Of a DNA stretch of 64,000 nt, positions 37,156-46,326 are shown one piece after another. The notes beneath the pieces were generated by a model. That model did not search any database and had not been told where the DNA came from. It saw only the letters and a list, made by a program, of their open reading frames with translations. Both the position numbers and the translations under genes were made by a program. How positions within the stretch are numbered: the first letter of the stretch is position 1; every line of letters begins with the position of its first letter. Source of the stretch: Amphibacillus sediminis NBRC 103570 (GTDB lineage Bacteria > Bacillota > Bacilli > Bacillales > Amphibacillaceae); the NCBI RefSeq assembly GCF_001552275.1, contig NZ_BCQW01000002.1, positions 62,001 through 126,000 on the forward strand. Reading direction: 5' to 3'.

Positions 37156-37614
37156 TCATTGCGCCTTTTGACCTAACCGTTCAATAAACTGACGGGCAAA
37201 TTGCTGACAACGCTCAACATCCGCTTGATCCGGAGTTAAGTCCACTTTTAATAAAGTTTCCATCACTTCTGCACCAATCTCGGTAAACCGTTCTGCCATA
37301 ATATCTAAGGCTGTCCCATATCGGGGATAATAAGAGTCACATGATCCAAACAGCCCGACAAACTTATTTGATAGATCTAGCTCTTCAAGATCTTCATAAA
37401 ACGACTCCACTTCATAAGGAAGCTCCCCATCACCCCATGTATAAGTACCAAACAAAATTGCATCATAGTTGACCAAATCAAAGGCCATAATATCATCAAT
37501 ATCAATTTGAAAGACTTCTAGTCCAAAACCATTAGCCTTTACTTCCTCCTTGATTACCTCTGCCATCTCTTCTGTATTTCCTGACATACTAGCAAAAACT
37601 AAAGCCATTTTCAC
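37156..37614 (-). CDS. Flavodoxin
   Basis: 152-aa FMN electron carrier that replaces ferredoxin when iron is short. The FMN phosphate loop is FASMSGNTEEMAEVI near residues 7-21, and the isoalloxazine-flanking loops are FGTYTWGDGELP near 57 and FGSCDSYYPRYGTALD near 90. Start GTG 37614 with GAGAGGAG upstream. The presence of a Fur box in front fits iron-starvation control. Likely partner could be a pyruvate oxidoreductase or pflA activation, which is inference. Confidence 0.92.
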   Translation of the reverse strand: MKMALVFASMSGNTEEMAEVIKEEVKANGFGLEVFQIDIDDIMAFDLVNYDAILFGTYTWGDGELPYEVESFYEDLEELDLSNKFVGLFGSCDSYYPRYGTALDIMAERFTEIGAEVMETLLKVDLTPDQADVERCQQFARQFIERLGQKAQ

Positions 37615-37642
37615 AGATCACCACTCCTCTCTTCACATATTA

Positions 37643-37662
37643 ATTGATAATGATTATCAATG
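37643..37662 (-). promoter_or_regulatory. Fur box in front of flavodoxin
   Basis: TGATAATGATTATCA (37645-37659) is a perfect 7-1-7 Fur site, extended by flanking T and A. It lies between the proC stop and the flavodoxin start, about 30 bp before the start. Confidence 0.85.
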
Positions 37663-37680
37663 TCAAGAAAGGAGTGACAT

Positions 37681-38472
37681 CTATTGTTCTGCCCTTTTAT
37701 AGCAAGCCTTTAAGGCTGATTCAACCATTTCATCAAATTGATATTGATCGAACACCGATAACGCTGCAGCAGTTACTCCCCCGGGACTAGCAACCTCATC
37801 AATTAAATCTTTGGCACACTTTAAATCCGATGTCAGCATCTCTGCCGATCCTTTGATCATTTGCGCGACCAGCTGTTTAGCTACTACTTCTGAAACTCCA
37901 GCATTTAAAGCACCTTGAACTAAATTATCAGCCAACCGATAAATAAAGGCTGGAGCACTACCTGTTATTGGTGTTAAGGCATGCACCTGGTCTTCGTTTA
38001 GTTTTTTAAACTGCCCAATACCAAATAGGATCTTTTCCAAATAATACTCTTGTTCATCTGTTACATGCTTGCCGGAAGCAAATAGCGTAATGGATTCACC
38101 TTTGGCTGCTGCTGTGTTCGGCATTACCCATGCAACCGCTGCTCCTTCAGGTAAGCGTTCCTGCATATAGGTTACATCAATTCCTGCTGCAACAGTAACG
38201 ATCAATTGGTTTGTCATAACTGCGGACAAATCTTTAAGTACTTGATCGTGTGCTTCTGGTGGCATTGCCAAAATAATTAAATCCTGATCCGCCACATAAT
38301 CTTGCCAGTTGAGCGTTGTCTTTACTTTAAATCGATTTTCGATCGCTTCTAAACGCGTCGTATTACCATTATTTGATACGATAACATTTTTAAAATCTGC
38401 TTTTTTTAAGCCAACAATGATCGCAGTCGCCATTCTTCCGGCCCCGATAATTAAGATTTTTTCTCCTGACAT
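37681..38472 (-). CDS. proC: Pyrroline-5-carboxylate reductase
   Basis: Last step of proline synthesis, NAD(P)H-dependent. 263 aa: Rossmann motif LIIGAGRMATAIIVGLKKAD at the N-terminus, MPNTAAAKGESITLF near 117, ITGSAPAFIYRLADNLVQGA near 165, and the signature ASPGGVTAAALSVFDQ near 228. In the signature, the expected HP usually seen before GG is SPGGVT, as in most ProC. Good GGAGG-type site before the ATG. Upstream of flavodoxin but separated by a Fur-controlled promoter. Confidence 0.95.
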   Translation of the reverse strand: MSGEKILIIGAGRMATAIIVGLKKADFKNVIVSNNGNTTRLEAIENRFKVKTTLNWQDYVADQDLIILAMPPEAHDQVLKDLSAVMTNQLIVTVAAGIDVTYMQERLPEGAAVAWVMPNTAAAKGESITLFASGKHVTDEQEYYLEKILFGIGQFKKLNEDQVHALTPITGSAPAFIYRLADNLVQGALNAGVSEVVAKQLVAQMIKGSAEMLTSDLKCAKDLIDEVASPGGVTAAALSVFDQYQFDEMVESALKACYKRAEQ

Positions 38473-38530
38473 GACTTTTCCTCCTTATTCCCCCTGGAAA
38501 CGATTTAACCTTGCCACAAATTAATCTATT

Positions 38531-38972
38531 TCAGTAAAATCCAGGAGTATTGTATGTTCTTTCGTTTACTTGATCCATTATCAAACGATCGAGTGGATCT
38601 AATTTCTCTCGATCTAACTCACCACCAATGATTGATGTTGCTATTGAATGGATGTCTAAGCTCTTCAGGGTAGGCTTGATTAAATTGGTGCTCAGCTACC
38701 TCTTGTTCTAAAAAACAGCATAAAAATAACCCTAAACGTTTTTGCAAAAGTTCTACATATGCCCTTTCAATAAATTATTGCATTATAGGTTGAATCTCCC
38801 CTAATTAAATAGAGCCACCTAGTATGACTTGATCAAACCTAGTCAAGTCTACCTTCTGCTCAGCCTCTAGTAATTGAATAAGCCCAATATTTTTTAAAAG
38901 CTTTTCACTCAGGTATGTAGCCGTTAAAATGGTTGTACCATGGGTAGACGCAAAGACAATAGCCGTCTTCAT
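38531..38972 (-). pseudogene. Decayed flavodoxin-domain (HemG-like) gene
   Basis: The minus strand begins MKTAIVFASTHGTT behind GAGGGGG, an FMN-loop start. Reading continues to QVILGGSI, then an in-frame TAA, LGEIQPIMQ, a second TAA, then FIERAYVELLQKRLGLFLCC and FLEQEVAEHQFNQAYPEELR. After a frameshift the frame resumes as SIIGGELDREKLDPLDRLIM. The order and spacing match flavodoxin-domain proteins of the protoporphyrinogen-oxidase-like type. Two stops and one frameshift make it non-functional unless the sequence has errors. Confidence 0.75.
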
Positions 38973-39502
38973 CAATCATCCCCCTCAATGCTAATTTTAT
39001 CACATCATTATTTCTATAATTTAATCATCTCGATTATCATAACCTTAAGTAATAGAGCTGTCAAAATACGTGATAAATGTATTCTGACGGAGGTGGTACG
39101 CTTATTTAACACAGCTCTTATTCATCTAGCTATAATTGTAATATATGATGGAATCCAATTAAATACAAGCTTTTTTGCATAATTCTGTAAAATTGTCACC
39201 TTTAAGTTAATTACAGCGATAGTCGCTAATTATTGAAGGTACAAATAAAACCGTATTTCTATGCTAATTTCAATAGTTATCTCGTCCTACTCAGCTTCAA
39301 TTCGGTAACTTCCCCTGTATGTTGGAAAGGAGATGATCAGGCGTTTTCTAGAGCTCGATCATTGCCAAGTAATTAGTGGTTAATTCATGTATCTAGCTTT
39401 AGATGAACCCGAAATCACTCATCTTTTTGTGAATATGTTAGTTATTCTTATACTTAGTACTTACGGATTTTTTACTACTTCGAAATTTCATTCTTATCGT
39501 GT
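38973..39502. other. Gap without a recognisable gene
   Basis: AT-rich spacer between the flavodoxin pseudogene and the ohr terminator. Only short open stretches occur, such as a 16-codon frame after AAAGGAGATG near 39331-39346 and a 40-codon frame without a ribosome-binding site near 39388. No repeat of either family seen. Confidence 0.6.
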
Positions 39503-39540
39503 AAAAAAAGGCTAGACAGTTGCACCTGTCCGCCTTTTTA
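39503..39540 (-). terminator. Terminator after ohr
   Basis: AAAAAGGCTAGACAG / CTGTCCGCCTTTTT stem, with T run on the minus strand, directly past the stop codon. Confidence 0.9.
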
Positions 39541-39544
39541 AAAT

Positions 39545-39964
39545 CTACACTGAAGTGACATTAAGTTTTACCTCAATATTACCTCTTGTTGCTTTAGAGT
39601 ATGGGCAAAACTCATGAGCTTGCTTTACTAGTTCTTCTGCTTCGGTTTGGTCTACTCCCTCTACTTCAACATTTAGTACAACGCCAATTTTAAATCCTTC
39701 ATCTTGAGGGTCTGTTTGTAAGCTGACATCGGCAGTTACGTTTGAGTTGATCTTCTTCTTTTGCCGTGACGCAATCAGGTTTAAGGCACCGTCAAAACAA
39801 GCAGAATAGCCAGCAGCAAATAATTGTTCGGGATTTGATCCTTCAGCATTACTTTTTCCGCTCGGATCAACCAAATTTAAATCAATTAGACCATCATCGG
39901 ACTTAACATGGCCCTCTCGGCCACCTTGAGCCGTGGCATGAGCAGTAAACAAAATTTTACTCAT
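39545..39964 (-). CDS. Organic hydroperoxide resistance protein (Ohr/OsmC family)
   Basis: 139-aa thiol peroxidase that reduces organic peroxides. Two conserved cysteines are in FAAGYSACFDGALN near residue 56 and HEFCPYSKATRGN near 120. The Arg/Glu pair of Ohr is represented by ATAQGGREGHVKSDDG and NPEQLFAAGYSACF. Length is normal for Ohr, shorter than OsmC proper. Single gene with its own terminator; no OhrR gene nearby. Confidence 0.93.
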   Translation of the reverse strand: MSKILFTAHATAQGGREGHVKSDDGLIDLNLVDPSGKSNAEGSNPEQLFAAGYSACFDGALNLIASRQKKKINSNVTADVSLQTDPQDEGFKIGVVLNVEVEGVDQTEAEELVKQAHEFCPYSKATRGNIEVKLNVTSV

Positions 39965-40040
39965 TCATTCACACTCTCCTCTTTATTGTTTTATTTTACT
40001 ATTCCTTTTTAGCTAAAAAATAAACCTCTCTTTTAATTTT

Positions 40041-40090
40041 ATCAAATGCGCCTTGGCGTATTTACACTAAATTTTATCGAGCTCCACTTT
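40041..40090 (+). repeat. Type II repeat, copy 6, truncated
   Basis: ATCAAATGCGCCTTGGCGTA then TTTACAC and ATTTTATCGAGC match the first 45-50 bases of the family; the hairpin-rich right half is absent or too diverged to see. Confidence 0.75.
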
Positions 40091-40227
40091 AAATTAATGT
40101 TAGACTTCAGACAAAACTTAAGAAGAACCGCTTTGTTTTATCTAGAAATGGGGGTTAAGTCATAGCTGCGAGAAAGGTTTATCCTAAAACTACTGAAACA
40201 ACCAAAATTAACTGAGTCTTTTTAACA

Positions 40228-40271
40228 AAAAAAGCTTGTCAACCGCCCTTGAATGGACTTGTTAACAAGCT
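40228..40271 (-). terminator. Terminator downstream of pflA
   Basis: AGCTTGTTAAC / GTTGACAAGCT stem followed by TTTTTTTGT on the minus strand, about 160 nt after the pflA stop codon. Confidence 0.8.
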
Positions 40272-40429
40272 GAGAAAGCTAATTCGGCTTTCATTTAACG
40301 AAGTATAAGGAATAGAAGGTATATTATTTAATGACACAGTTTTTTCCAAAAAGATCCAAATAGTGATCAGCTAGTTGACAGCCAATCTACTTGTTGTAAT
40401 GGAACCTATTTGAACATTGCCGCTAAAGT

Positions 40430-41176
40430 TTAAGTTAATGCAATCACTTTTTTACGATTAAGAATAGCTTCGGCATTTTTTACCCGTTCTTCAGAAGGTG
40501 GTTCAACACCTGCTAACGGATAATCAAGACCAAGATTCTCCCACTTATAAACACCAAGTTTGTGGTAAGGTAAAACATCAATACGCTCTACATTAGATAA
40601 GGTTGCAATAAAATCAGATAGACGTTGAAGTAACTGATCATCATCACTACCACCTGGGACTAGAACATGTCTGACCCATATAGGTACATTCTTCTCATCT
40701 AGATAGCGCGCCATATCTAAAATATGCTCGTTTGATACACCCGTTAACTCTTTATGTTTGTCAGGGTCAATCTGTTTTAAGTCAAATAAGATTAAATCGG
40801 TAACTTCCATAAGCTTATCTAAGGTATCCATAAATCGAGGAGAGCGACTAAAACATCCACCCGACGAATCGATACATGTATGAACACCAAGCTTCTTCAG
40901 TTCTGTGAACAACTCAAGGATAAATTCAGCTTGAATTAATGGTTCTCCACCACTAACCGTTACACCGCCGTTCGATGCCTCAAAGAAAGGTAAATATTCT
41001 TTAATATCTTGAACAAGCTCAGCTACAGTCATTTCCTTACCACCAGTCATTTTCCATGTGTCTGGATTATGACAAAACTGACAACGCAGCAAGCACCCTT
41101 GAGTAAAAATAATATAGCGTAAGCCTGGACCATCTACCGTACCGAGGGTTTCAATTGAATGAATACGCCCTTTCAT
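40430..41176 (-). CDS. pflA: Pyruvate formate-lyase activating enzyme
   Basis: Radical SAM enzyme that puts the glycyl radical on PflB under anaerobic conditions. 248 aa. The cluster motif CLLRCQFCHNPD (CX3CX2C) is near residues 29-40, SGGEPLIQAEF near 78, and RHVLVPGGSDDDQLL near 168, with YHKLGVYKWENLG near the end. N-terminus ETLGTVDGPGLRYIIFTQGC is diagnostic. Follows pflB on the same strand with a hairpin between the two. Confidence 0.97.
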   Translation of the reverse strand: MKGRIHSIETLGTVDGPGLRYIIFTQGCLLRCQFCHNPDTWKMTGGKEMTVAELVQDIKEYLPFFEASNGGVTVSGGEPLIQAEFILELFTELKKLGVHTCIDSSGGCFSRSPRFMDTLDKLMEVTDLILFDLKQIDPDKHKELTGVSNEHILDMARYLDEKNVPIWVRHVLVPGGSDDDQLLQRLSDFIATLSNVERIDVLPYHKLGVYKWENLGLDYPLAGVEPPSEERVKNAEAILNRKKVIALT

Positions 41177-41198
41177 AAAGTCGTCCTCCCTTTTGATT

Positions 41199-41230
41199 AA
41201 TAAAGGAGAAGACTATTCTTCTCCTTTATT
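41199..41230 (-). terminator. Intercistronic hairpin between pflB and pflA
   Basis: AATAAAGGAGAA / TTCTCCTTTATT, a 12-bp perfect stem. No T run directly after it, so it may stabilise the pflB message or reduce pflA expression rather than stop all transcription. Confidence 0.75.
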
Positions 41231-41241
41231 TTTGAATATAC

Positions 41242-43500
41242 TTATAAGCTTTCGTGGAATGTCCGGTTAATCACATCAATTTGTTGTTCTCTTGTTAGTT
41301 TAATAAAGTTAACTGCATAGCCAGAAACGCGAATAGTAAGTTGTGGATATTGTTCTGGGTGCTCCATTGCATCAAGTAATGTTTCACGATCAAATACGTT
41401 AACATTTAGGTGATGCCCTTTTTTCTTAGCATAGCCATCTAGCATAGCAGCTAAGTTAGCTTTTTGTGTATCTAAATCTTTACCTAGAGCTTTTGGCACA
41501 ATTGAGAATGTATTTGAAATACCGTCTAATGAGTAGTCATATGGCATTTTAGCAACAGAGCTAAGCGATGCTAAAGAACCATTTGTGTCACGTCCATGCA
41601 ATGGGTTAGCACCTGGTGCAAATGGCTCACCTGCTTTACGACCATCTGGAGTGTTACCTGTCTTTTTACCGTAAACAACATTAGATGTAATCGTTAAAAT
41701 GGATTGTGTATGCATTGAATTACGGTAAGTTTTATGCTGTTTTATTTTGTTCATAAACGACTTAACTAAGTTAGCCGCAATTTGATCGACTTGATCATCA
41801 TTATTACCGTATTTAGGGTAGTCGCCTTCGATTTCATAATCTACGGCAAGACCATTTTCGTCACGAATCGTACGTACTTTGGCATGTTTAATCGCACTTA
41901 AAGAGTCAGCTACGACAGACAGTCCTGCAATACCGCAAGCCATTGTCCGTAATACTTCACGGTCATGCAATGCCATTTCAATTCGCTCATAACTATATTT
42001 ATCATGCATATAATGAATGATGTTTAGCGTATTTACATAAACGCCTGCTAACCAATCAAGCATCGTATCATATTTTTTCATCACTTCATCATAATCTAGA
42101 TACTCTGAAGTAATTGGTGCATAGTTAGGGGCAACTTGTGCTTTAGATTTTTCATCTACACCACCATTAATCGCATATAACAATGCTTTGGCTAAGTTAA
42201 CGCGTGCACCAAAGAACTGCATTTGTTTACCAATCCGCATGGCAGATACACAGCATGCAATACCATAATCATCACCATAGTGTGGGCGCATTAAATCATC
42301 ATTTTCATATTGAATTGAACTTGTTTTAATCGACATAGCTGCACAATATTTTTTATAGTTATCTGGTAATTTTTCTGACCAAAGCACGGTTAGGTTTGGC
42401 TCTGGAGCAGGACCTAAATTATCAAGTGTGTGCAGGAATCGATAAGAGTTCTTTGTTACTAATGGACGACCATCCTCAGCAATACCAGCTAATGATTCTG
42501 TTACCCAAGTTGGGTCTCCACTGAATAATTCATTGTACTCAGGTGTTCTTGCAAATTTAACTAAACGTAATTTCATGACAAAGTGATCAACCAGTTCTTG
42601 AGCCTCTTCTTCTGTTAAGACACCGTTTTGAAGATCACGTTCAATATAAACATCTAAGAAAGTAGATACACGACCAAGACTCATAGCAGCACCATTTTGC
42701 TCTTTAATGGCTGCTAAGTAACCAAGGTATAGCCATTGGAACGCTTCTTGAGCATTTGAAGCTGGTTTAGAAATATCAAAACCATAGATCTCGCCTAGTT
42801 GTTTCAACTCTTGCAATGCACGAATTTGTTCAGAATGCTCTTCACGATCACGAATAACGTCATCTGACATTACGCCATTTCCACCAATTAGGGCTAAGTC
42901 GGCTTGTTTAGCTTCGATTAATTTATCGACACCGTAAAGGGCTACACGACGATAATCACCGATTATACGTCCACGTCCATAGGCATCTGGTAAACCTGTG
43001 ACAACACCGGCACGACGTGCTGCTCTAATTTCAGGTGTATAGGCGTCAAATACACCTTGGTTATGTGTTTTACGATATTCTGTGAAAATCTTTTCAACTT
43101 CTTCATCTAACTTATAGCCATATGATTCAGCAGAAACAGCTGCCATTCGAATACCGCCAAATGGTTGTAGTGAGCGCTTAAATGGCACATCTGTTTGAAC
43201 ACCTACAACTTTTTCCTTTTCTTTATCTAAGTAGCCAGCATCATGTGAAATGATCGTCGATACGATTTTGGTATCTAGGTCATAGACACCTCCTCGTTCA
43301 CGCTCTTCTTTAGTAAGCTCCATAACCTGCTTCCATAGTTCAGTAGTAGCTTCTGTTGGTCCAGCTAAAAATTCTTCATTTCCTTCATATAGACTGAAGT
43401 TTTTTAAAATAAAATCACGAACGTCAATTTCTGACTGCCAGTTACCTTCGCGAAAACCATTCCAAGGATCGTTTTTTGTAACTTCTTCTGCTACTTTCAT
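41242..43500 (-). CDS. pflB: Formate C-acetyltransferase (pyruvate formate-lyase)
   Basis: Converts pyruvate and CoA to acetyl-CoA and formate without oxygen. 752 aa. Active-site cysteine pair in [16 protein letters not shown] near residue 415; glycyl-radical site in [19 protein letters not shown] near 730. N-terminal [19 protein letters not shown] and [15 protein letters not shown] are typical. Promoter region holds a Rex/FNR-like palindrome. Central to mixed-acid fermentation together with adhE downstream in the window. Confidence 0.98.
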   Translation of the reverse strand: MKVAEEVTKNDPWNGFREGNWQSEIDVRDFILKNFSLYEGNEEFLAGPTEATTELWKQVMELTKEERERGGVYDLDTKIVSTIISHDAGYLDKEKEKVVGVQTDVPFKRSLQPFGGIRMAAVSAESYGYKLDEEVEKIFTEYRKTHNQGVFDAYTPEIRAARRAGVVTGLPDAYGRGRIIGDYRRVALYGVDKLIEAKQADLALIGGNGVMSDDVIRDREEHSEQIRALQELKQLGEIYGFDISKPASNAQEAFQWLYLGYLAAIKEQNGAAMSLGRVSTFLDVYIERDLQNGVLTEEEAQELVDHFVMKLRLVKFARTPEYNELFSGDPTWVTESLAGIAEDGRPLVTKNSYRFLHTLDNLGPAPEPNLTVLWSEKLPDNYKKYCAAMSIKTSSIQYENDDLMRPHYGDDYGIACCVSAMRIGKQMQFFGARVNLAKALLYAINGGVDEKSKAQVAPNYAPITSEYLDYDEVMKKYDTMLDWLAGVYVNTLNIIHYMHDKYSYERIEMALHDREVLRTMACGIAGLSVVADSLSAIKHAKVRTIRDENGLAVDYEIEGDYPKYGNNDDQVDQIAANLVKSFMNKIKQHKTYRNSMHTQSILTITSNVVYGKKTGNTPDGRKAGEPFAPGANPLHGRDTNGSLASLSSVAKMPYDYSLDGISNTFSIVPKALGKDLDTQKANLAAMLDGYAKKKGHHLNVNVFDRETLLDAMEHPEQYPQLTIRVSGYAVNFIKLTREQQIDVINRTFHESL

Positions 43501-43562
43501 TTCCGCTACCTCCTCAAAATTTAAATCAATCCACTCTTAGAGTTATTGATTAACTTAATTAA

Positions 43563-43606
43563 AGTATAAATCCGAATGGAACAAAAATAAAGTGAAAAAC
43601 ATCACA
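43563..43606 (-). promoter_or_regulatory. pflB promoter with Rex/FNR-like palindrome
   Basis: On the minus strand, TGTGATGTTTTTCACT (43606-43591) is an imperfect palindrome, followed by a weak -35 TTTATT (43591-43586) and a -10 TATACT (43568-43563) with 17 nt between. Matches both the Rex and FNR half-sites with one mismatch, consistent with anaerobic or redox control. Confidence 0.55.
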
Positions 43607-43932
43607 TTTTAAAACTGTTATAGTAAATGTTCATATTTTGTTCAAAATTTAAATAGCGTTAAATTTTGATTAGTATACACAGAATGATATCGTTTAATCA
43701 CTTTTCAATAAAAGGTTTTTAAAATTCCAAAAGCATACTACACGTCAATATACATAGTGATATAAATCCTCTGTATCATGCTGTTATATACATAGACAAC
43801 AAAAATAATAGTACAGATAAACTCACTTAATCAGATTATTTTTTCCGTAATTCCCAAAAAGATAGGAGGCTTTTTTCTTTACTTCAACGAATAGGCTTGT
43901 CATTATAGAAACAAAGGAGGCGATTAAACATT

Positions 43933-45099
43933 ATGGATTCTTTTATTTTTCATAATCCGACAAAATTGATCTTCGGAAAAAATACGTTACAACACTTAAA
44001 AGAAGAAATTCCTCATTATGGTAAACGGATTCTGCTCGTTTATGGTGGCGGAAGCATAAAGCGTAATGGCATTTACCAAAACGTGATCCAGTTACTTGAT
44101 GAGATTAATGCAACTGTTTTTGAATTGTCTGGAGTCGAGCCAAACCCTCGCGTGACAACAGCACGAAAAGGTGTTGAAATTTGCAAACAAGAAAACATTG
44201 ACTTTATTTTAGCTGTTGGTGGTGGAAGTACGATTGATTGTGTAAAAGCAATTGCTGCGGGAGCAAAGTCCGAGCATGATGTTTGGGATATTGTGACAAA
44301 GAAGCATCCAGCCGAGGCTGCCTTGCCGTTTGGAACTGTCCTTACCCTAGCTGCAACTGGCTCAGAAATGAATAGTGGTAGTGTTATCACCAATTGGGAG
44401 ACAAACGAAAAATACGGCTGGGGTAGTCCATATACTTATCCTCGCTTTTCAATTTTAGACCCAACCCATACAATCACTGTACCACGTGACCAAACGGTGT
44501 ATGGAATCGTTGACATCATGTCCCATGCCTTTGAACATTATTTTCACCAGACATCCGATACTCCATTACAGGACCGTATGGTAGAAGGGTTACTAAAAAC
44601 AGTCATTGAAACGGCTCCAAAACTGTTAAATGATTTAAATAGTGATCAATATCGTGCTACCATCCTTTACTGTGGTACGATGGCTTTAAATGGTATGGTA
44701 AATATGGGCTATCAAGGCGATTGGGCTACACACAATTTAGAACATGCTGTTTCAGCCGTACATGATATTCCGCACGGCGGTGGCCTAGCCATTCTATTCC
44801 CACATTGGATGGAGCATGTGCTCGATACGAACGTGGATCGATTTAAGCAAATGGCTAGCCGTGTTTTTGATTTAGAACAAGGAAGCTTGTCTGACCGCGA
44901 ATTCGCATTGTCAGGAATAAAAGCACTGAGAGCTTTCTGGAATTCTATTGGTGCTCCAAGCCGTCTTAGCGATTACAAAATTACCGTGAATAGTATAGCA
45001 GAAATGGCAGATAAAACAGTTGTAGCAAAACCTCAATTTGGCAACTTTAGACCACTTACGCGTGATGACGCTGTTGCTATTTATCAGGCAAGCTTATAG
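43933..45099 (+). CDS. Iron-containing alcohol dehydrogenase (butanol/BDH-like)
   Basis: 388-aa NAD(P)H-dependent alcohol dehydrogenase of the group III type. [20 protein letters not shown] is the typical start, [20 protein letters not shown] near 92, [18 protein letters not shown] near 137, metal ligands in [14 protein letters not shown] near 195 and [20 protein letters not shown] near 262. Closest to YugJ/YugK/BDH-type enzymes that reduce butanal or other aldehydes. Sits between pfl and adhE, a fermentation context. Strong AAAGGAGG before the ATG. Confidence 0.92.
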   Translation: MDSFIFHNPTKLIFGKNTLQHLKEEIPHYGKRILLVYGGGSIKRNGIYQNVIQLLDEINATVFELSGVEPNPRVTTARKGVEICKQENIDFILAVGGGSTIDCVKAIAAGAKSEHDVWDIVTKKHPAEAALPFGTVLTLAATGSEMNSGSVITNWETNEKYGWGSPYTYPRFSILDPTHTITVPRDQTVYGIVDIMSHAFEHYFHQTSDTPLQDRMVEGLLKTVIETAPKLLNDLNSDQYRATILYCGTMALNGMVNMGYQGDWATHNLEHAVSAVHDIPHGGGLAILFPHWMEHVLDTNVDRFKQMASRVFDLEQGSLSDREFALSGIKALRAFWNSIGAPSRLSDYKITVNSIAEMADKTVVAKPQFGNFRPLTRDDAVAIYQASL

Positions 45100-45134
45100 T
45101 TATCTCTAGATGGTGACTGAAGTTTCACTTTATT

Positions 45135-45199
45135 CTATCGCTTTTCAGTCAGGACCACATGGATGTCATTGCATCTCTGACTGGAAAGCTTTTTTATCC
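45135..45199 (+). terminator. Terminator after the iron alcohol dehydrogenase
   Basis: CTTTTCAGTCAG pairs with CTGACTGGAAAG around a long loop, then CTTTTTT on the plus strand. Just before it, at 45117-45131, GAAGTTTCACTTTAT looks like a fragment of the type I end. Confidence 0.75.
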
Positions 45200-45330
45200 T
45201 CACACGCACATCATTGTCCTTTTGTCCAACTCTAGCCTTAATCCTTGTTTTCACTCCAGTCTATTCTTCTGCATAATTTGAACTTTTTAGTCGATACTAG
45301 CTATAAAATTCTTATTAGCAGGTGATAAAT

Positions 45331-45756
45331 ATGACAGATGCTCTTCTAGAACAAAAAATTAAAAAAATCATATCTGACCATCAAATTGGAACAATGGCAA
45401 CTGTTGCTCAAAATCGACCCTATTCACGATATATGACTTTTTTTGCTGATCAATTTATTCTATATACTGCGACCGCAAAGCAAACTCATAAAGTAGAGGA
45501 TATCGAAGAAAATCCTTATGTGCATCTTATTATTGGATTTACCTTTGATGGTACACATGATGAGTATGTAGAAATAGAAGGCCAATGCTCAATTCATGAT
45601 GATCCTAGTATAAAGAAGAAATTATGGAATAAAGAACTAGAGCCCTGGTTTTCTGGTGTCGACGACCCTAACTATCTTGTTCTTAAAATCACTCCTCAAG
45701 CTATTCATTTAAAGAACGATCATCAACAAAAATCGAATACCTACAACCTAAGCTAG
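45331..45756 (+). CDS. Pyridoxamine 5'-phosphate oxidase-like (general stress protein 26-type) protein
   Basis: 141-aa split-barrel flavin-binding protein. GTMATVAQNRPYSRYMTFF near residue 20 and KQTHKVEDIEENPYVHLIIG near 55 are the usual blocks of the YdaG/GS26 group. No catalytic assignment is possible by sequence alone. ATG 45331 is favoured by GGTGATAA spacing; GTG 45322 is the alternative. Monocistronic. Confidence 0.8.
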   Translation: MTDALLEQKIKKIISDHQIGTMATVAQNRPYSRYMTFFADQFILYTATAKQTHKVEDIEENPYVHLIIGFTFDGTHDEYVEIEGQCSIHDDPSIKKKLWNKELEPWFSGVDDPNYLVLKITPQAIHLKNDHQQKSNTYNLS

Positions 45757-45943
45757 TTAAGGTTAATTGATGCTGAGCAATGCAACCTTTCGTTCATATG
45801 TTATGGTCTAAGGCTAAAAAGCATTTGCTCAGCCTGTTCAAACGATGGTATTTGCTGTCTTATCATCCAAATTTCTAGATTATTGGTTAAACACAATAAC
45901 TACACCAGTAATCTATTATTCTCATCTTCACGACCAACCCTAA

Positions 45944-46008
45944 TTGTGAAACGTTTCACAAATCTGTCACAATTTCGATATTTTGTAAGCGTATACAGGT
46001 GATATGAT
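45944..46008 (+). promoter_or_regulatory. Rex-type operator and promoter for the microprotein-adhE unit
   Basis: TTGTGAAACGTTTCACAA (45944-45961) is a perfect 18-bp palindrome matching the Rex consensus TTGTGAAnnnnTTCACAA; it also fits the FNR form TGTGAn6TCACA. Downstream, TGATATGAT (46000-46008) is an extended -10 without a good -35, so transcription likely depends on the extended -10. Confidence 0.75.
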
Positions 46009-46037
46009 GATATCAGAAAGAACGAGGGAGGGATAAA

Positions 46038-46265
46038 ATGATATTGACAGAGTGGAAAGACTTTGGAACCGACGCTGAATATTATACTCAGTTTAGCTTT
46101 GAACAAGAAGTCAATGATCAATTTGAAGCAATGAGCGTTCAGGAAGGAAAAGATATTCCAAATCTGATTTGGACTAAACAATATGTAGTTGTAATCAAAA
46201 ACAACACGCGTTTGATAAACGATGTCACATTTATTAAGTTTCCTCGTAACCCATCAGTAAGCTAA
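46038..46265 (+). CDS. Small protein of unknown function upstream of adhE
   Basis: 75 aa, not recognised. Starts at an ATG behind a strong GAGGGAGGG. The protein is acidic and soluble with two aromatic-rich segments (WKDFGTDAEYYTQFSFEQE and NLIWTKQYVVVIKNNTR), no membrane helix and no cysteine. The next gene is adhE after about 60 nt with no terminator, and the Rex-type operator lies upstream of this gene rather than directly upstream of adhE, so both are probably on one mRNA. Could be a redox-controlled accessory or a translated leader. Confidence 0.72.
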   Translation: MILTEWKDFGTDAEYYTQFSFEQEVNDQFEAMSVQEGKDIPNLIWTKQYVVVIKNNTRLINDVTFIKFPRNPSVS

Positions 46266-46326
46266 GATTGTTTTTATTTTTTGAGTTAGTATGCTCAATA
46301 CTTCACATAAAATAGGAGGTTTTACT

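Noticed and set aside
39388-39513. 40-codon frame before ohr terminator
   Set aside because: No ribosome-binding site, and it runs into the ohr terminator.
45944-45961. CcpA (cre) site reading of the palindrome upstream of the adhE unit
   Set aside because: Spacing around the central CG does not fit the cre consensus, while TTGTGAAnnnnTTCACAA fits Rex exactly (FNR second).
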